Shown: piece after piece, positions 1 through 9,556 of the stretch | Layout: the number at the start of each line of letters is the position of its first letter | Numbering within the stretch: position 1 is the stretch's first letter | Origin: Crocinitomicaceae bacterium | GTDB taxonomy: Bacteria; Bacteroidota; Bacteroidia; Flavobacteriales_D; Crocinitomicaceae | Direction: 5' to 3' | DNA: 64,000 nucleotides | NCBI GenBank assembly: GCA_024643725.1 | Contig: JAHEMJ010000015.1 | Span: 300,308-364,307 of the forward strand | The notes under the pieces: model-generated | Seen by the model: only the letters and a program-made list of their open reading frames with translations | What the model was told of the DNA's origin: nothing | The model's database searches: none | Position numbers and translations under genes: made by a program

Positions 1-1153
1 AGGATCCCGTACTTGGATTCGGGTATAAACGGAAAGAATGTGTCTGCATGGATGACAAGCTAGCACCATTATCGATCACAATCGATGCTTTCGGGTCGCC
101 AATAATCACACTTTGATAGGAAAGGCTTGCATCAGCCATGTAATAACTTTCCGCCAAGTTGTATTGCGCGATTGGATTTAAGTAGCGATTCACGAGAATA
201 TCCGCTCTGAATAGTTGGGTAACAAAGATGCAATTGACATATCCATGCGCTGCAGTACAACCATCTTTGATGAGATCCGCAATATAAAACGATTCATTCG
301 GATTGCTTTGCGCATCAAAGGTTTCTGCCGAACTACAGGTGGAAAGCGCTGAAAAGGAACCGGGTAACCATTTGTAGTTCATTTGAATGGAATCAACTGG
401 ACCATGTCCTACATAAAAGTATGAGAACACATTGCTTTGATCCGTCAATACTGCTGGACTTACATCCGTCGTAGCATTCCAGTTTTCAGCAAGCATATTG
501 TTGTAAGTAGGATGAACGTATGAATCCATAAAATAAGTGGTGTCCATGCCATACGACTCAACTAAGTCAATCACTCCATTTGCGATTTGCTGATTGACCA
601 CGGTTAGAGGACCACTGCCATCAATCAGGCGCAAGACGTCATCTTGCGAATAAGCATCCAGACGGGTTACCAAGTAAATTCCATATTGCGCACGGCTGAA
701 ATGTTCGTTTTGATTAAAATATGGATTTACAAATGCCGATGGTTGACCAATTTGATTTTGATGGGTTCCCAAAATCAAACTCAATTCAGCATCCACCGAC
801 CCACAGTCACCACTCCCCGAATTCACTACGCAATCGATGCTATTGCGCTTTAACGGCACTCCTTTGGTTGTCACAAGGTAATTTAAGGAGTCCTGCAGGT
901 TTTGGCTCACCAAGTAATTTTCAATTTGTGTGCGCAATTGATTGAATTCAGTATCATTGATGACCTCTGTGGTAGGTGCAGAGACATAAATCATGTTTTG
1001 ACTTGGAATGTTTCGTGCCTGTTGAAAATAACTGCCAATTTGCATGGAAACTGGACTGTTGAGATTGACAATAACCCCTACATCCGTGTAATTTGTTGTT
1101 TGAGCGAAGCTCGTTAACGCCATAAAGGCACTGATAAAAAAGAAAAATTTCAT
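1..1153 (-). CDS. T9SS-secreted TIGR03790-type protein (C-terminus cut by window edge)
   Basis: An open frame runs from ATG at 1153 to the left edge with no stop (384 codons seen). The first 18 residues are a typical signal peptide (MKFFFFISAFMALTSFAQ). The following stretches (VNLNSPVSMQIGSYFQQARNIP, YLVTTKGVPLK, YVGHGP, LIKDGCTAAHGYV) match my recollection of the TIGR03790 family of Bacteroidota and other bacteria, whose function is unknown. At the edge the frame reads SFRLYPNPSTGS, the start of a type-A T9SS C-terminal sorting domain, so the protein is probably exported across the outer membrane and anchored or released. The family name is recalled from motifs; the sorting signal is read directly. 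Confidence 0.82.
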   Translation of the reverse strand, partial: MKFFFFISAFMALTSFAQTTNYTDVGVIVNLNSPVSMQIGSYFQQARNIPSQNMIYVSAPTTEVINDTEFNQLRTQIENYLVSQNLQDSLNYLVTTKGVPLKRNSIDCVVNSGSGDCGSVDAELSLILGTHQNQIGQPSAFVNPYFNQNEHFSRAQYGIYLVTRLDAYSQDDVLRLIDGSGPLTVVNQQIANGVIDLVESYGMDTTYFMDSYVHPTYNNMLAENWNATTDVSPAVLTDQSNVFSYFYVGHGPVDSIQMNYKWLPGSFSALSTCSSAETFDAQSNPNESFYIADLIKDGCTAAHGYVNCIFVTQLFRADILVNRYLNPIAQYNLAESYYMADASLSYQSVIIGDPKASIVIDNGASLSSMQTHSFRLYPNPSTGS

Positions 1154-1581
1154 ACTTATTTTTTAAAGTTGAACTAAAAACGTTCGATCGCAGGAAATAT
1201 TTTAGGACTCGGTGCTAATAATGAAACTCACGTATATAACATTCAGTGCTGCCCCCCTTTTCATCCCGAGTATCCGTTCTTAAAATTGTGTGCGCCAAAA
1301 AAACCGACAATAGGCAGTCATTTATTCAAACTTTAGTAAATCTTCATTAGTAACGAATCGGTTTGTGCCGAGAAATTAAAAATTAGATTTACAATGACCA
1401 TTAAACGTTGAATCATATGAGAATTATAGAATTAACACGGCTTGGGAGTAGATAAGAAAAATACAGATATAGGCACCAATTTTGAGATGTTGGCAGTAGA
1501 GTTATAAATACTTCCGACATCAAACATAACCTAAATGTATCACTTACCGAAAACACCTAATTACGAACATAATATCAAACT
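1154..1581. other. Intergenic region between divergent genes; nothing coding recognised
   Basis: These 428 bases separate the secreted protein on the minus strand from a lipoprotein gene on the plus strand. I find no convincing open frame, tRNA, strong hairpin or perfect TAnnTTTG box close to either start. It presumably holds both promoters, which I cannot place. Confidence 0.6.
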
Positions 1582-2145
1582 ATGAAACTTGCAATTATAT
1601 GCCTTCTATCCCTCTTCTTCAGCTGCACCAAGGATAAAATACATCAAAAAGAAACGCAATCTTTCTACGAATCCCACGGAAACATGATGCTTTTACAAGT
1701 TGGCGAGGATTTGGAAGGCATCTATGAGTACCAGGTGGAATCCACCGCATCTCAGCTGGACTCTTTTCATTTGATCCATGTGTTAATGAACGACGGAAAT
1801 GAAGAATATCGTGGATGGAAACTGGCATCCAATCAGCCCCTTTTATATGAGCAACATACCAATCACATCAACTTTTATGCACCGAAAATAGCCGTCGATC
1901 AACTCGAAAAATCAAGTGAGCATCTTCCATTGGATACAACAAAAATTCAATGGTTTTCGAATCCAAACGGAATAGAATCTCATGACATCTGGTCAAAAAT
2001 TTCGAATCTTGCCATCGTGAAAGCATACCGCGCTCACAGTCCAACTACGAAAATCGGAATTAAACGCATGGTGTTTTATACATACAATCCCGACTTTGGA
2101 TTCAGTGTTCCGAGTGAAAAGTATTTGGTGTTCTTGGTGAAGTAG
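1582..2145 (+). CDS. Putative lipoprotein of unknown function
   Basis: A 187-residue protein starting with a short hydrophobic segment and a lipobox-like FFSC (Cys15), so it is probably lipid-anchored after signal peptidase II cleavage. I do not recognise the mature part: it has no repeats, no cysteine clusters and no membrane segments. It stands alone: the upstream gene is divergent and the downstream cytidine deaminase is convergent, with 14 bases between the two stop codons. Coding status is supported by the export signal and the uninterrupted frame. Confidence 0.65.
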   Translation: MKLAIICLLSLFFSCTKDKIHQKETQSFYESHGNMMLLQVGEDLEGIYEYQVESTASQLDSFHLIHVLMNDGNEEYRGWKLASNQPLLYEQHTNHINFYAPKIAVDQLEKSSEHLPLDTTKIQWFSNPNGIESHDIWSKISNLAIVKAYRAHSPTTKIGIKRMVFYTYNPDFGFSVPSEKYLVFLVK

Positions 2146-2159
2146 CTATCCATCTGAAT

Positions 2160-2630
2160 TTACTTCCCAAATCCAAATGGCAGCAAGTCTTTCACTGAAT
2201 GAAGCACGATGGTGCGCTTATCTTGATTCACTAAGATAACCCTGATCTTTGCGTTTTGACGATTTTCCGTTTCCAACATGACTTGTCGACAAGATCCACA
2301 GGGAGATAATAAAAATTCACTTGGCATCAATTCTCCTCTAGCCACCACACAAATAGTTTCGATTGATTCATTGGGATAATTTGCTCCTGCATAGAACAAG
2401 ACTACACGCTCCGCACAAAGTCCAGACGGATACGCAATGTTCTCTTGGTTGTTGCCTTTTAAAGTGAGTCCGTTCGACATGCGGATCGAAGCACCTACCT
2501 TGAATTGACTGTATGGCGCATACGCCAAATCCATCGCCTCATACGCTAATTTGACTAATTCAAGGTCCGATTCAGCTAGATTCTCCCAAGTGGAATGAAG
2601 CGCATAATCAAAGTGAAAGGATTTTTGCAT
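2160..2630 (-). CDS. cdd: Cytidine deaminase
   Basis: Hydrolyses cytidine and deoxycytidine to uridine and deoxyuridine in pyrimidine salvage (cytoplasm). The zinc site is visible: CAERV holds a zinc cysteine plus the catalytic glutamate, and PCGSCRQ holds the other two cysteines. The substrate-binding YAPYSQFKVGA lies near residue 37. I chose the ATG at 2630 (156 residues), because the distance from start to YAPYS then fits the Flavobacterium-type enzymes as I remember them. An in-frame ATG at 2648 would add six residues. Confidence 0.9.
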   Translation of the reverse strand: MQKSFHFDYALHSTWENLAESDLELVKLAYEAMDLAYAPYSQFKVGASIRMSNGLTLKGNNQENIAYPSGLCAERVVLFYAGANYPNESIETICVVARGELMPSEFLLSPCGSCRQVMLETENRQNAKIRVILVNQDKRTIVLHSVKDLLPFGFGK

Positions 2631-2742
2631 ACAGCCTTCAACGTGCATTTTAACATGTTGTTACAATAATTCCGTTTTTCACTGGATTTTTCCAAGATCT
2701 CCACCGCATTTTTCTTAACTTCGTATCCTTAAATTTAATGGA

Positions 2743-3345
2743 ATGCAATCTTTAGAAGAAAAAGCAAGCTACGGTGTGGGAATGAGCATCGGTGAAAGCT
2801 TGAAAAACCAACAGTTGGAACACATCAACGTCAACCTGATGATGCAAGCCATTCAAGCGGTATTTAACAACGAAACGACTGCCTTAACTGCGGACGAAGC
2901 CAATATCTTTATCCAACAATACTTGGACGAAAAGAAACACGCAGCTTTCAGCGAAAACAAAGCACAAGGAGAAGCGTTCTTAGCAGAAAACAGCAAGAAA
3001 GAAGGTGTTCACCAAACATTCTCCGGCTTACAATACGAAATTCTAACCGCAGGTGATGGCGCGAAGCCAGGTGCGACAGATACGGTAACTGTTCATTACC
3101 ATGGAACCTTGATTGATGGAACCGTCTTCGATAGTTCGATGTTGCGTGGAACTCCAGCAACCTTTGGTGTTCACCAAGTGATTCCAGGTTGGACCGAAGC
3201 ACTTCAATTGATGTCCGTTGGATCAAAATTCCGTTTATATATTCCACAAGAATTGTCCTATGGAGCAAACCCGCATCCAGGTGGACCCATCCAACCATTC
3301 AGTGCCCTTATTTTTGAAGTTGAACTTTTAAACATTAACCAATGA
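2743..3345 (+). CDS. FKBP-type peptidyl-prolyl cis-trans isomerase (cytoplasmic)
   Basis: A 200-residue protein with an N-terminal helical FKBP dimerisation region (about 1-95) and an FKBP catalytic domain (about 108-200) with VHYHGTLIDGTVFDSS and the IPQELSYG stretch. It has no signal peptide, so a cytoplasmic folding helper or chaperone of the FklB/Mip layout is likely. It overlaps the next gene by four bases (ATGA), and that gene encodes a lipoprotein version of the same fold, so the two are probably translationally coupled. An ATG at 2738 in another frame opens only a five-codon frame and was ignored. Confidence 0.9.
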   Translation: MQSLEEKASYGVGMSIGESLKNQQLEHINVNLMMQAIQAVFNNETTALTADEANIFIQQYLDEKKHAAFSENKAQGEAFLAENSKKEGVHQTFSGLQYEILTAGDGAKPGATDTVTVHYHGTLIDGTVFDSSMLRGTPATFGVHQVIPGWTEALQLMSVGSKFRLYIPQELSYGANPHPGGPIQPFSALIFEVELLNINQ

Positions 3346-4277
3346 TTCGTTATACCCTAGTCATCGCCCTCATCTTTTTGCTACAAGCATGTGGTGGAAA
3401 AGATCAAGTAGAATTAAAAACAGCGAAAGAAAAATACTCCTACGTTTTGGGCGTTGAAATCGCAAAACCTTTTATTTCTGAAAGCCCATTCAATAAAATG
3501 GACAAAGAAAAATTAGTAGAAGGATTCCAAAGTAAAGTTGCGGACAGCGAATTCGAAGGACTTTCCAAAACGGTGACGAATTGTATCGGGAAAACAGGAA
3601 AAGAATTCAATGAAAAATACAATGCAGAAGCTTCTTTAGCGGTTGGAAAAATCAACCGTCAACGTTTTGAAGGATACTTTAAGGACTTAGATGCCATGCC
3701 ATTAATTGACATTAAAATGGTCGAACGCGGTTTCGCCGACGGATTGAATAAGTTGGACATCGAAGTATTGAAAAACGAAGACCGCAAAAAAATCATGGCT
3801 TCATTTGAAGTCGAAATGAACAAGAAATACGCGAAAATCACGGAGCAATTCAAAGCTGCTGGTGAGGATTTTCTTGCGATGAATAAAACGAAACCAGGAA
3901 TTATTACAACGGCTAGTGGCTTGCAATACCAAGTGATTAAAACAGGTAAAGGCCCAAAACCAAGTGCGACCTCCAATGTAAAAGTACACTACCAAGGATC
4001 TGTGCCAGAAGGAGGCGTTTTTGATAGTTCCATCGGAAGAGAACCCGTTGATTTCGTTTTAAATCAAGTGATTCCAGGATGGACAGAAGGAATTCAATTG
4101 ATGAACGTTGGATCAAAATTCAAATTTTTTATCCCTCAGGAATTAGCTTATGGTGGAAATCCACCACCAAATACGATCATCAAACCATATTCTCCATTGA
4201 TTTTTGAAGTAGAGTTAATCAGCTTTGAAAAAGGTGCTGCACCAGAAATGAATATGACCCCTGAAGGAATTCGCTAA
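3342..4277 (+). CDS. FKBP-type peptidyl-prolyl isomerase lipoprotein
   Basis: A 311-residue paralogue of the preceding gene. A signal sequence ends in the lipobox LLQAC (Cys17). It is followed by a long helical N-terminal domain and an FKBP domain at about 208-296 (VHYQGSVPEGGVFDSS, IPQELAYGGNPPP). It probably acts on proteins in the periplasm or at the outer membrane. The two FKBP domains share long stretches (QVIPGWTE, MNVGSKF), which points to a tandem duplication followed by retargeting. The last 16 or so residues extend past the domain. Confidence 0.88.
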   Translation: MIRYTLVIALIFLLQACGGKDQVELKTAKEKYSYVLGVEIAKPFISESPFNKMDKEKLVEGFQSKVADSEFEGLSKTVTNCIGKTGKEFNEKYNAEASLAVGKINRQRFEGYFKDLDAMPLIDIKMVERGFADGLNKLDIEVLKNEDRKKIMASFEVEMNKKYAKITEQFKAAGEDFLAMNKTKPGIITTASGLQYQVIKTGKGPKPSATSNVKVHYQGSVPEGGVFDSSIGREPVDFVLNQVIPGWTEGIQLMNVGSKFKFFIPQELAYGGNPPPNTIIKPYSPLIFEVELISFEKGAAPEMNMTPEGIR

Positions 4278-4284
4278 AAAATTG

Positions 4285-4292
4285 TATTTTTG
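4285..4292 (+). promoter_or_regulatory. Predicted -7 box TATTTTTG
   Basis: A perfect match to the Bacteroidota -7 consensus TAnnTTTG, eight bases after the FKBP lipoprotein stop and 16 bases before the ATG at 4309. It suggests that the next lipoprotein gene has its own promoter. No clear -33 TTTG is seen. Confidence 0.45.
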
Positions 4293-4308
4293 ATTCAAAC
4301 TACTTGTC

Positions 4309-5448
4309 ATGATCAAACGCATTCTCTCCATTTTAATCTTAGGTACTTTGCTTCTTCAAAGTTGTTCAGAAGATGTAGAACTCATTGGAGACTTTAAAGA
4401 AACCGCGGTGGTTTATGGCTTGCTGAATCATGCCGATTCTTTGCATTACGTGAAGATTACCCGTGCATTTATCGGTCCAGGGAACGCCTTGGAAATTGCT
4501 CAAATTCCAGATTCAAGTTACTTTGATCAGGTGGATGCAACTGTGAGCGAATTGGTTAATGGCAACGTGACGCGCACGTGGATTTTAAAAGATACCGTAG
4601 TTCAAGACAAAGACACCAATGGTGTATTCTATGGTCCGGAGCAAAAAGTATATTACTTTAAAACCTTGGCAACTGGCGCTAACGAAGCGATTCAAACATC
4701 CTCGAATCCCTTGCTTTCTTCATTGAAACCTACTGCAACTTACCAATTTCATGCGGTGATCAATAATGGCGCATTCGAAGTCAGCGCAGAAACAGAATTA
4801 GTGCATGGTATGACGACCAATTCAACGTCTCAAAACTATACCTTTAAATTTGCCGACAATCCGGGAGAATACATCTCTACTGGATTAGCGGTATCCAATA
4901 CAGGAAATGCTTATGTAGCGAACGGACAATTGGATGTTGCCTTTAACGAGTACATTGGTGGAGTCCCAACAGAGAAAACATTCAACTGGCAAATTGGAGA
5001 ATTCGATGTGCTTCCTAATTCATCGAAAACATTTACCATCAGCGGTAGAACCTTTTACGATTTGATGAAAATTCACGTGACCAACGATCCGTTGATTGAA
5101 AAACGTACACTTCGTGGAATTTACATTACCATTACCGGCGGTGCAGAAGAATTGTACAATTACATGGCAGTCAACAAACCAAGTTCGAGTTTGGCGCAAA
5201 GCAAACCGAGTTACACGAATTTGTCCGTAACCAATGGAAAACGTGTCGTGGGAATTTTCTCTTCACGTCAGACCGTGAAGGTGTTTAAGCCCTTCTACAC
5301 TTCGCCTCAACAGGCTTATATTCGTGCCATCGACAAGAAAAGTACGCGTGAATTGTGTCAAGGACCAATTACTGGAACGTATTTATTCTGTTCCAATCAT
5401 CCAGGAGATAACATTGTCGGACAAGAAGAGTCCTACGCTTGTCATTAA
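4309..5448 (+). CDS. Lipoprotein, DUF4249-like
   Basis: A 379-residue protein with a signal sequence ending in the lipobox LLQSC (Cys19). The early segment (ETAVVYGLLNHADSLHYVKITRAF) and the late segment (YTNLSVTNGKRVVGIFSSR) resemble the layout of DUF4249 lipoproteins, which in Bacteroidota are often found next to TonB-dependent receptors. No receptor is adjacent here. Three cysteines sit in the last 35 residues. The family assignment rests on pattern memory and is tentative; surface or outer-membrane lipid anchoring is better supported. Confidence 0.6.
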   Translation: MIKRILSILILGTLLLQSCSEDVELIGDFKETAVVYGLLNHADSLHYVKITRAFIGPGNALEIAQIPDSSYFDQVDATVSELVNGNVTRTWILKDTVVQDKDTNGVFYGPEQKVYYFKTLATGANEAIQTSSNPLLSSLKPTATYQFHAVINNGAFEVSAETELVHGMTTNSTSQNYTFKFADNPGEYISTGLAVSNTGNAYVANGQLDVAFNEYIGGVPTEKTFNWQIGEFDVLPNSSKTFTISGRTFYDLMKIHVTNDPLIEKRTLRGIYITITGGAEELYNYMAVNKPSSSLAQSKPSYTNLSVTNGKRVVGIFSSRQTVKVFKPFYTSPQQAYIRAIDKKSTRELCQGPITGTYLFCSNHPGDNIVGQEESYACH

Positions 5449-5489
5449 ATAATTAGCGAAAACTTCTTGGAGTTCGTATCTTTACCCTT

Positions 5490-7973
5490 GTGAGTGAAAG
5501 AGTAACTTATTTTGCGGATGTCCTACTACCTGTTCCCATACATCAGGTTTTCACTTACCGCATTCCGTTTGAATTGAATGAGCATGTCCAAGCAGGACTT
5601 CGCGTCATCGTTCCCTTCGGGAAAAATAAATTATTAACGGGAATTGTCACCCGCGTTCACGAAGAAATTCCCGCTGTTTATCAAGCGAAATACATCCTTC
5701 ATTTGTTGGATGAACAACCGATCATCACCCCAAAACAATTGCAATTTTGGGATTGGATCTCCACGTACTATATGGCACCCATCGGCGACGTGATGAACGC
5801 TGCCTTGCCTGCGAATTTCAAATTAGCGAGTGAAACGAAAATTCGCTTGCATCCAGAATTCGACGTTGCGCATGATCTACTCTCCGAACGAGAAAGGACC
5901 GTTGTCGAAGTACTGGAAATGCGTGATCAGTTAAGCTTAAAAGAACTGTCGGATGTCCTAGGAATCAAAACCATTCAACCTCTGGTGAAAGCGATGATCG
6001 AAAAACACATCGTATCATCGACCGAGGAAATCAATGACCGTTACGTTCCGAAAACCATCCTCTGTGTTTCGTTGCACGAAACCTATCTAGAAGAAACTAC
6101 CTTGAATGCATTCCTCCAAGAATTGGAGTCCACGGCGCGTGCGCAAAAACAAGTAGATGCACTCATCCAATTCATCAAATTGGCCATGGAACAAGGTGGA
6201 ATGACACAAGCGATTCCTAAAAAACAACTACTCGAAAAACAGGTAAGTGCTTCCGCATTGAATACCTTGGAAAAACGTGGTGTCTTTGTCTTGGAACGCT
6301 TTCAAATTGACCGTTTAACTGGATTATCGAATGAACTCCGTGGATTCAAGCCGCTCACGGAAGCACAACAAAAAGCACTACTTGAAGTCGAAGCTTCATT
6401 CGAACAGAAACAAGTGACCTTATTACATGGTGTAACCGGTTCTGGAAAAACAGAACTATACGTGCAATTGATTCAATCGTATTTGGACCAGGGAAAACAA
6501 ATTTTGTTTTTACTTCCTGAAATTGCCTTGACCACCCAGTTAATTCAACGACTTTCCGCCTATTTTGGCGAACAAGTAGGTGTGTATCATTCCAAGTTCA
6601 ATCAAAACGAACGCGTGGAAATTTGGAACCATGTCCTGCACAATGATCCCAATAAATACCGCATTATTCTCGGAGCTCGCAGCGCTGTTTTCTTGCCGTT
6701 TCAAGACTTGGGTTTCATTATTGTGGATGAAGAACACGAAAGTTCCTTCAAACAATACGACCCCTCTCCCCGCTATCACGCGCGGGATGCGGCCATCGTA
6801 CTTGGGTCCTTGCACAAGGCACACGTCCTGCTCGGTACCGCCACTCCAGCGTTGGAAACGTATTACAACGCAAAACAAGGAAAGTTCGGACTGGTTGAAT
6901 TAAACGAACGCTACAAAGGACTCCAACTTCCAGAAATTTGGTGTGCCGATTTGAAACGCGAACGCAAACTGAAAAACATGCAATCGCATTTTACCCCCAT
7001 GATTTTGGAAGAAATGCAAAAGGCCTTAGATCAAGGTGAACAGGTCATGCTCTTTCAAAATCGCCGCGGCTACACTCCACTTTGGTCCTGTGAAGTCTGT
7101 AATTGGACACCAAAATGTACAAATTGCGATGTTTCGCTGACCTATCACAAACACAGTAATTTACTGAAATGTCATTATTGCAGTTACACCACTGCGCCCA
7201 TTGGATCATGTCCAGCCTGTGGAAGTAACCGCTTACAAATGCTCGGATTTGGAACCGAGAAAATAGAAGATGAATTGTCGCTCATGTTCCCGAATAAAGT
7301 GGTGAAGCGATTGGATTTAGACACCACGCGTTCCAAACACGCCTATGAAGAAATCATCGAAGAATTTGAACAACGTCGCATCGATATTCTGATTGGGACG
7401 CAAATGATTACCAAAGGCCTAGACTTCGACCACGTTTCCATGGTGGGAATCCTCGATGCTGACATGTTACTGAATCGTCCGGACTTCCGCGCTTACGAGC
7501 GATCTTATCAACTCATGTCGCAGGTTGCAGGTCGTGCGGGAAGAAAAGAAAAACGCGGAAAAGTGATCATTCAAACTGGAAATCCAGATCATTGGGTCAT
7601 TCAATTGGTGCAAGAACACAATTACAAAGAATTCTATGCACAGGAAGTCATTGAACGTCAACAGTTCTTTTATCCACCGTTTTACAAGATGATTCAATTG
7701 ACGTTGAAACACACGAACGAACAAATGGTGCATGCGGCATCGATTGAATTGGCGGATCAACTGAAGGAAGTATTCAAAGAACGCGTGCTCGGACCTGAAT
7801 TTCCGATCATCAAGCGCATACAGAATTATTATTTGAAAGAAATCAAACTGAAAATTGAACGCAGTGCTCCGGAGCGAAAAGTGAAGGAGAAAATGCGCGA
7901 AATGATCGATCAATTCTATGCGAAACCAGCGAATAAGTCTGTAAAAATGGTGATCGACGTCGATCCATTGTAA
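5490..7973 (+). CDS. priA: Primosomal protein N' (replication restart helicase PriA)
   Basis: An 827-residue superfamily 2 DNA helicase that reloads the replisome at stalled forks. Seen in order: an N-terminal DNA-binding domain (YFADVLLPVPIHQVFTYRIP), Walker A GVTGSGKTE near residue 315, DEEH near 412, and a zinc-binding insertion at about 534-575 with four CxxC-type pairs (CEVC, CTNC, CHYC, CPAC). A helicase C-terminal part with QVAGRAGR follows. The start is GTG at 5490. A near-consensus -7 box (TATCTTTA, 5477-5484) ends five bases before it, which supports this start and a very short leader. Confidence 0.96.
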   Translation: MSERVTYFADVLLPVPIHQVFTYRIPFELNEHVQAGLRVIVPFGKNKLLTGIVTRVHEEIPAVYQAKYILHLLDEQPIITPKQLQFWDWISTYYMAPIGDVMNAALPANFKLASETKIRLHPEFDVAHDLLSERERTVVEVLEMRDQLSLKELSDVLGIKTIQPLVKAMIEKHIVSSTEEINDRYVPKTILCVSLHETYLEETTLNAFLQELESTARAQKQVDALIQFIKLAMEQGGMTQAIPKKQLLEKQVSASALNTLEKRGVFVLERFQIDRLTGLSNELRGFKPLTEAQQKALLEVEASFEQKQVTLLHGVTGSGKTELYVQLIQSYLDQGKQILFLLPEIALTTQLIQRLSAYFGEQVGVYHSKFNQNERVEIWNHVLHNDPNKYRIILGARSAVFLPFQDLGFIIVDEEHESSFKQYDPSPRYHARDAAIVLGSLHKAHVLLGTATPALETYYNAKQGKFGLVELNERYKGLQLPEIWCADLKRERKLKNMQSHFTPMILEEMQKALDQGEQVMLFQNRRGYTPLWSCEVCNWTPKCTNCDVSLTYHKHSNLLKCHYCSYTTAPIGSCPACGSNRLQMLGFGTEKIEDELSLMFPNKVVKRLDLDTTRSKHAYEEIIEEFEQRRIDILIGTQMITKGLDFDHVSMVGILDADMLLNRPDFRAYERSYQLMSQVAGRAGRKEKRGKVIIQTGNPDHWVIQLVQEHNYKEFYAQEVIERQQFFYPPFYKMIQLTLKHTNEQMVHAASIELADQLKEVFKERVLGPEFPIIKRIQNYYLKEIKLKIERSAPERKVKEKMREMIDQFYAKPANKSVKMVIDVDPL

Positions 7974-7992
7974 AAGTGAACTTGTTGGACAT

Positions 7993-8022
7993 AAAAAAAG
8001 GAGTCCTTACGAACTCCTTTTG
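7993..8022. terminator. Bidirectional hairpin terminator between priA and rpoD
   Basis: A nine-base perfect inverted repeat (AAAAGGAGT / ACTCCTTTT) around an eight-base loop, flanked by A-tract and T-tract. It sits between two convergent genes and can serve both. Confidence 0.8.
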
Positions 8023-8087
8023 CATGCGATTCAAAGCCGGCCAACAAGTGGTTTACTGGTGGTAGGTGGTTATTGACCCGCCTTGAA

Positions 8088-8957
8088 CTATCCTAAATAA
8101 CTTTTCAGTACTCTGTTTTTCGTGGTATGTTTCAAACGACGAATCGCTTTCTCCTTGATTTGACGAACACGCTCACGAGTTAAATCGAATTTATCTCCGA
8201 TTTCTTCTAATGATAATGGTGCTTTGCCTTCTAATCCGTAGAACATACTAATGACTTCACTTTCGCGCGGTGTCAAGGTTGTCAAGGAACGACGAATGTC
8301 GCTTCTCAATGATTCCAACACCAAATTCGCTTCTGGACTTGGTAAGGAGTCACCTTGCATGACATCATACATACTTGATGTAGATTCATCACCTTCGATA
8401 AGTGGCGCATCCATGGACACGTGACGACCATTTTGCGAAAGTGTTTGTTTCACCTCTTCTGGGGTCACATTTAAGAATTCTGCCAATTCATCAGCTGAAG
8501 GCGGACGCTCTAATTTCTGTTCCAACTCTGAATAAGCACGGTTGATTTTGTTGATGTTCCCGATTTTATTCAACGGTAAACGAACGATACGCGCTTGTTC
8601 AGCCAAGGCTTGAAGAATCGATTGACGAATCCACCATACAGCGTACGAAATGAATTTAAATCCACGTGTTTCATCGAAACGCTCTGCAGCTTTGATTAAT
8701 CCTAAGTTTCCTTCGTTAATCAAATCCGGCAAAGCCAATCCTTGGTTTTGATATTGTTTAGATACGGAAACCACGAAACGCAAATTTGCCTTCGTTAAAC
8801 GCTCCAATGCCGCACGATCTCCTGCTTTGATGCGTCGAGCAAGCTCAACTTCTTCATCTGCAGTGATCAGGTCGACACGACCGATTTCCTGTAAATACTT
8901 GTCTAAAGATGCGGTTTCCCTGTTGGTAACCTGTTTTGCGATTTTTAACTGCCTCAT
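8088..8957 (-). CDS. rpoD: Primary RNA polymerase sigma factor, RpoD/SigA family
   Basis: A 289-residue sigma-70 that directs RNA polymerase to housekeeping promoters. It contains sigma-70 region 1.2 ([13 protein letters not shown]), region 2 ([32 protein letters not shown]), region 3 and region 4 ([42 protein letters not shown]). Region 1.1 is absent, as is usual for the primary sigma of Bacteroidota, which reads TTTG/TAnnTTTG promoters. The gene is monocistronic and divergent from a zinc-ribbon protein gene, with 228 bases between them that probably hold both promoters. Confidence 0.95.
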   Translation of the reverse strand: MRQLKIAKQVTNRETASLDKYLQEIGRVDLITADEEVELARRIKAGDRAALERLTKANLRFVVSVSKQYQNQGLALPDLINEGNLGLIKAAERFDETRGFKFISYAVWWIRQSILQALAEQARIVRLPLNKIGNINKINRAYSELEQKLERPPSADELAEFLNVTPEEVKQTLSQNGRHVSMDAPLIEGDESTSSMYDVMQGDSLPSPEANLVLESLRSDIRRSLTTLTPRESEVISMFYGLEGKAPLSLEEIGDKFDLTRERVRQIKEKAIRRLKHTTKNRVLKSYLG

Positions 8958-9185
8958 TGTTTTTGATTGTTGCGATTCCTTTTACTCCCAAAAAGCAGAA
9001 AAGGTTCTGTTTAAACGCACTTTTTTTTATTAAGTAACGTTTTTTTGAGCCGAAAGGCCCATTAAATGAATATTGACAGTACCTCAATGAATATCGCAAG
9101 TGCCTGATTGACTTACGCTTAAAATTATTTTTCACGAAATATATGAAAGCGCATAAAAATGAAGTTATAGAGAAAAAAAACGTGC

Positions 9186-9548
9186 ATGAAAAACAGACAA
9201 TGTCAAGAATGTTCGGCAAAACTCGTTGGTAGAAGAGACCAAAAGTTCTGTTCCGATTATTGTAGAAACATTTTTAACAACCGCGTCAATGAGGACACCA
9301 ACATCGTGGTGCGACGCATCAACGCCATTCTTCGAAAAAACCGGAGAATCCTCGCGAAACTAAATCCAGAAGGAAAACGCACAATCGAAGGAATGTTATT
9401 AGCCGAAGAAGGATTCAATTTTCACTACTTCACAAATATTTATTCCACAAGAAAGGGTTCGAGTTACGTGTTTTGTTATGATTTTGGCTATATTCGACTG
9501 AACAATGACCAATACATGTTGGTTCAAAAACAAGACTACGTAAAATAA
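9186..9548 (+). CDS. Small zinc-ribbon protein of unknown function
   Basis: A 120-residue protein. The N-terminus carries a probable zinc-binding knuckle: CQEC at 6-9, then CSDYC about a dozen residues later. A basic helical stretch follows (VVRRINAILRKNRRILAKL), then a C-terminal part rich in aromatic residues. This suggests nucleic-acid or protein binding, but I recognise no named family. It lies between rpoD (divergent) and a DUF2130 gene that starts only eight bases after its stop, so it is probably co-transcribed with the latter. Confidence 0.65.
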   Translation: MKNRQCQECSAKLVGRRDQKFCSDYCRNIFNNRVNEDTNIVVRRINAILRKNRRILAKLNPEGKRTIEGMLLAEEGFNFHYFTNIYSTRKGSSYVFCYDFGYIRLNNDQYMLVQKQDYVK

Positions 9549-9556
9549 TTTCTCTC

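Noticed and set aside
2738..2755. ATG five bases before the FKBP start
   Set aside because: It opens only five codons before a stop.
7467..7913. 148-residue open frame opposite priA
   Set aside because: It lies wholly inside a well-conserved gene on the other strand and has no recognisable motif; the same applies to the 193-residue frame at 10187-10768 and many shorter ones.
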